Source: an uncultured Eggerthellaceae bacterium (GTDB taxonomy: Bacteria > Actinomycetota > Coriobacteriia > Coriobacteriales > Eggerthellaceae). Taken from it: a stretch of DNA of 7,394 nt. How positions within the stretch are numbered: the first letter of the stretch is position 1; each line of letters begins with the position of its first letter. Below, piece after piece: positions 5,148 to 7,394 of the stretch. The notes under the pieces were generated by a model. It was not told where the DNA came from, did not search any database, and saw nothing but the letters and a program-made list of their open reading frames with translations. The position numbers were made by a program, and so were the translations under genes. The DNA lies in the NCBI GenBank assembly GCA_946626265.1, contig CAMOUE010000111.1, forward strand, positions 1-7,394, given 5' to 3'.

Positions 5148-7394
5148 ATGACAGCACAGCACAATCGACCCGACAGCATACGCGTACGCGGTGCGCGCGT
5201 CCACAACCTTAAGAACATCGACGTGGACATCCCGCTCGGCGAATTCGTCGGAATCGCAGGCGTGTCGGGGAGCGGCAAATCGTCGCTAGCCCTCGGCGTC
5301 CTGTACGCCGAGGGGTCGGGCCGTTATCTCGAGGTACTGTCGACCTATACGCGCAGGCGCATCTCCCAATCGGCACGCGCCGACGTAGACGTGGTCGAGC
5401 ACGTGCCAGCCGCACTCGCCCTTCGCCAGAGGCCGGGCGTCCCCGACGTCCGGTCGACGTTCGGAACGTCGACCGAGCTTCTGAACTACCTGAGGCTCGC
5501 GTTCTCGAGGCTCGGAAGCCACACCTGCCCGAACGGACACCACGTCCCGCCTTCCATGGACGTCGCGCTCGAACGCGAGACGGCGTGCCCGACGTGCGGG
5601 GAGCGTTTCTTCGGGCCCGGAGCCGAGGAGATGGCGTTCAACAGCACAGGCGCATGCCCCACGTGCTCGGGAACGGGCATCGTGAGGGCGGTCGACCCCG
5701 CAACGCTCGTCCCCGACGAGAACAAGACCATCGACGAGGGGGCCGTCGTCGTCTGGGGATCGCTCATGTGGTCGCTCATGAAGGATATATGCCGCGAGAT
5801 GGGCGTGAGGACCGATGTGCCCTTCAAGGAGCTTACCCCGGAAGAGCGCGACATCGTCTACCACGGGCCCGCGGAAAAGAAGCACATCCTGTACTACAAC
5901 GAGAAGACCGGCACCGCCGGCGAGATGGACTTCACGTACTTCAACGCCATCTACACCGTCGAGAACGCCCTATCGAAAGTAAAGGACGAGAAGGGCCTGA
6001 AACGCGTTGCGAAGTTCCTGACCGAAGCGCCCTGCCCCGCATGCGCGGGCACGCGTTTGTCGGACAAGGTTCGCTCCACCACGCTCGCCGGCCTCAACCT
6101 CGCCCAAGCCACCGCCCTCACGCTCTCGGAGCTCGTGGACTGGATTCCGAGCATCGAGCCGAGCCTTCCCGCGGAAATGCGCCCGATGGCCGCGTCGATA
6201 CTCGCCGGCATGAACGAGCCCGCGCAACGCCTGCTCCAGCTCGGCCTCGGATACCTATCCCTCGACCGCGCATCTTCCACGCTGTCGACGGGCGAGCGCC
6301 AGCGCATCCAGCTCACGCGCGCGGTGCGCAACCGCACGAACGGCGTCCTCTACGTGCTCGACGAGCCGTCGATCGGCCTTCATCCCGCGAACGTGGACGG
6401 CCTCCTCGGCGTCATCGACGACCTCATCGACGACGGGAACTCCGTCGTCGTGGTCGACCACGACGTGCGCGTGCTCAGGCAATGCTCGCACATCGTCGAG
6501 ATCGGCCCGGGATCGGGCGCATCGGGAGGCACGGTCATCGCGCAAGGCGCCGTCGGCGAAATCGAGGCGAGCGACGAATCGCTTATCAGGGGATTCCTCT
6601 CCGGCTCGCGCGCAATCAAGCCGAGGGCAAAAACGGCGCCTGCCGACATGTTCTCCCAAGGGGGCATATTCCTCAAGACGCGGGCCGTGCATACGGTAAA
6701 ACCGCTCGAAGTCCATATCCCACGCGGAAGACTCACCGCCGTCACCGGCGTCTCGGGATCGGGCAAGACGACGCTCGTGCTCGAGAGCCTCATGCCCGCC
6801 CTCGGCGCGGTAATCGCCGGCACGAAACTCCCCGCCCACGTCTTGGACGTCGATGCGCCCTGGATCAAACGGGCGAACCTCATCGACTCGACGCCGATCG
6901 GCGTGAACGTGCGATCGACGGTCGCCACGTACTCGGGCGTGCTCGACGACGTGCGCAGGGCGTTCGCCCAATGCCCCGAGGCGAAGCAACGCGGCCTGAA
7001 AGCCGGCGACTTCTCGTACAACACAGGTTCGCTCAGATGCCCCACGTGCGACGGCACCGGCCAGGTTTCGCTCGACGTCCAGTTCCTGCCCGACGTCGAC
7101 ATCGAATGCCCCGACTGCCGGGGCGCCCGGTACGGAAGCGAAGCGTACGAGGTCAAAAAGGAGCTCAAGGGCAGGCACGGAACGAGCTTCCTATCGCTCC
7201 CGCAGCTCATGGCGATGACGGTCGACGAGGCGCTCGAAGCTGCCGCGGGCTTGAAGAAGGCCGCGGGCAAGCTGCAGGTCCTCCACGACCTCGGCCTCGG
7301 GTACCTCACGCTCGGCGAGTCGACGCCTGCGCTTTCAGGCGGCGAGGCGCAGCGCCTCAAGCTCGCGAGCGAGATCGGGCGCGACCAAGCCGAC
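5148..7394 (+). CDS. UvrA-family ABC ATPase lacking the UvrB-binding domain (3' truncated)
   Basis: DNA-binding twin-ABC ATPase related to excinuclease subunit UvrA. The frame runs without a stop for 749 codons to the window end; about 90 more residues are expected. Motifs in order: Walker A1 GVSGSGKSS (38-46); zinc module 1 C147/C150-C170/C173 with the usual 19-residue gap; CPAC-x-GTRL (C296, C299); first signature LSTGE (379-383); Walker B1 VLYVLDEPSIGLHP (D405, E406); H438 in VVDHD; Walker A2 GVSGSGKTT (534-542); zinc module 3 C631/C634-C654/C657 around FLPDV; second signature LSGGE (729-733). Walker B2 lies beyond the window. In E. coli UvrA the first zinc cysteine is near residue 253; here it is 147, and only a short segment separates RLGSHTCP from CPTCG, where the UvrB-binding domain normally sits. 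This is therefore a UvrA2/DrrC-like paralog, a class tied to tolerance of DNA-damaging or intercalating compounds in some bacteria. Its role here is unproven and the housekeeping uvrA should lie elsewhere. Confidence 0.92.
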   Translation, partial: MTAQHNRPDSIRVRGARVHNLKNIDVDIPLGEFVGIAGVSGSGKSSLALGVLYAEGSGRYLEVLSTYTRRRISQSARADVDVVEHVPAALALRQRPGVPDVRSTFGTSTELLNYLRLAFSRLGSHTCPNGHHVPPSMDVALERETACPTCGERFFGPGAEEMAFNSTGACPTCSGTGIVRAVDPATLVPDENKTIDEGAVVVWGSLMWSLMKDICREMGVRTDVPFKELTPEERDIVYHGPAEKKHILYYNEKTGTAGEMDFTYFNAIYTVENALSKVKDEKGLKRVAKFLTEAPCPACAGTRLSDKVRSTTLAGLNLAQATALTLSELVDWIPSIEPSLPAEMRPMAASILAGMNEPAQRLLQLGLGYLSLDRASSTLSTGERQRIQLTRAVRNRTNGVLYVLDEPSIGLHPANVDGLLGVIDDLIDDGNSVVVVDHDVRVLRQCSHIVEIGPGSGASGGTVIAQGAVGEIEASDESLIRGFLSGSRAIKPRAKTAPADMFSQGGIFLKTRAVHTVKPLEVHIPRGRLTAVTGVSGSGKTTLVLESLMPALGAVIAGTKLPAHVLDVDAPWIKRANLIDSTPIGVNVRSTVATYSGVLDDVRRAFAQCPEAKQRGLKAGDFSYNTGSLRCPTCDGTGQVSLDVQFLPDVDIECPDCRGARYGSEAYEVKKELKGRHGTSFLSLPQLMAMTVDEALEAAAGLKKAAGKLQVLHDLGLGYLTLGESTPALSGGEAQRLKLASEIGRDQAD

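Noticed and set aside
6255..7360. Long minus-strand frames (307 and 326 codons) opposite the UvrA-like gene
   Set aside because: The plus frame has all UvrA motifs in order; the antisense products are low-complexity and show no family signature.

Overview
The window is GC-rich (by eye a little over 60%) and looks like a chromosomal segment of a Gram-positive actinomycete. The best guess is the class Coriobacteriia (Eggerthella/Slackia/Olsenella-like). This rests on a VaFE-repeat surface protein with SpaA-like domains next to a class B sortase, a UvrA paralog of a type common in Actinomycetota, and strong use of G/C-ending codons. The taxonomic call is an inference; there is no rRNA or other marker gene here.

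Layout: (1) Bases 1-3339 (+) hold the 3' part of a large cell-wall-anchored surface protein whose N-terminus lies upstream of the window. It has two SpaA/Cna-B-like domains, six tandem VaFE (Thr-Gln ester-bond type) domains, an acidic/proline linker and a C-terminal sorting signal with the unusual core FHKTG. (2) Three bases later, at 3343-4074 (+), is a class B sortase with intact His/Cys/Arg catalytic residues, an unusual TFCTC active-site motif and many extra cysteines. Its Shine-Dalgarno lies inside the last codons of the surface-protein gene. (3) A strong hairpin at 4084-4116 separates this pair from the convergent murB. (4) murB (4127-5041, minus) encodes the second committed step of peptidoglycan precursor synthesis. 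(5) A 106-bp divergent promoter region follows. (6) From 5148 to the window end (+) runs a UvrA-family ABC ATPase. It keeps its zinc modules but lacks the UvrB-binding domain, and it is cut by the window edge just after the second ABC signature.

How the genes work together: the surface protein and sortase form an apparent substrate-enzyme operon. The sortase is the obvious candidate to cleave the KTG-type signal and attach the stalk to peptidoglycan or to another protein. murB makes peptidoglycan precursor, but it faces the other way and is probably an unrelated housekeeping gene. The UvrA-like gene is divergent from murB and functionally separate (DNA-binding or drug-tolerance type ATPase). 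No RNA gene, mobile element, CRISPR array or stretch of more than 300 bases without a gene was seen.
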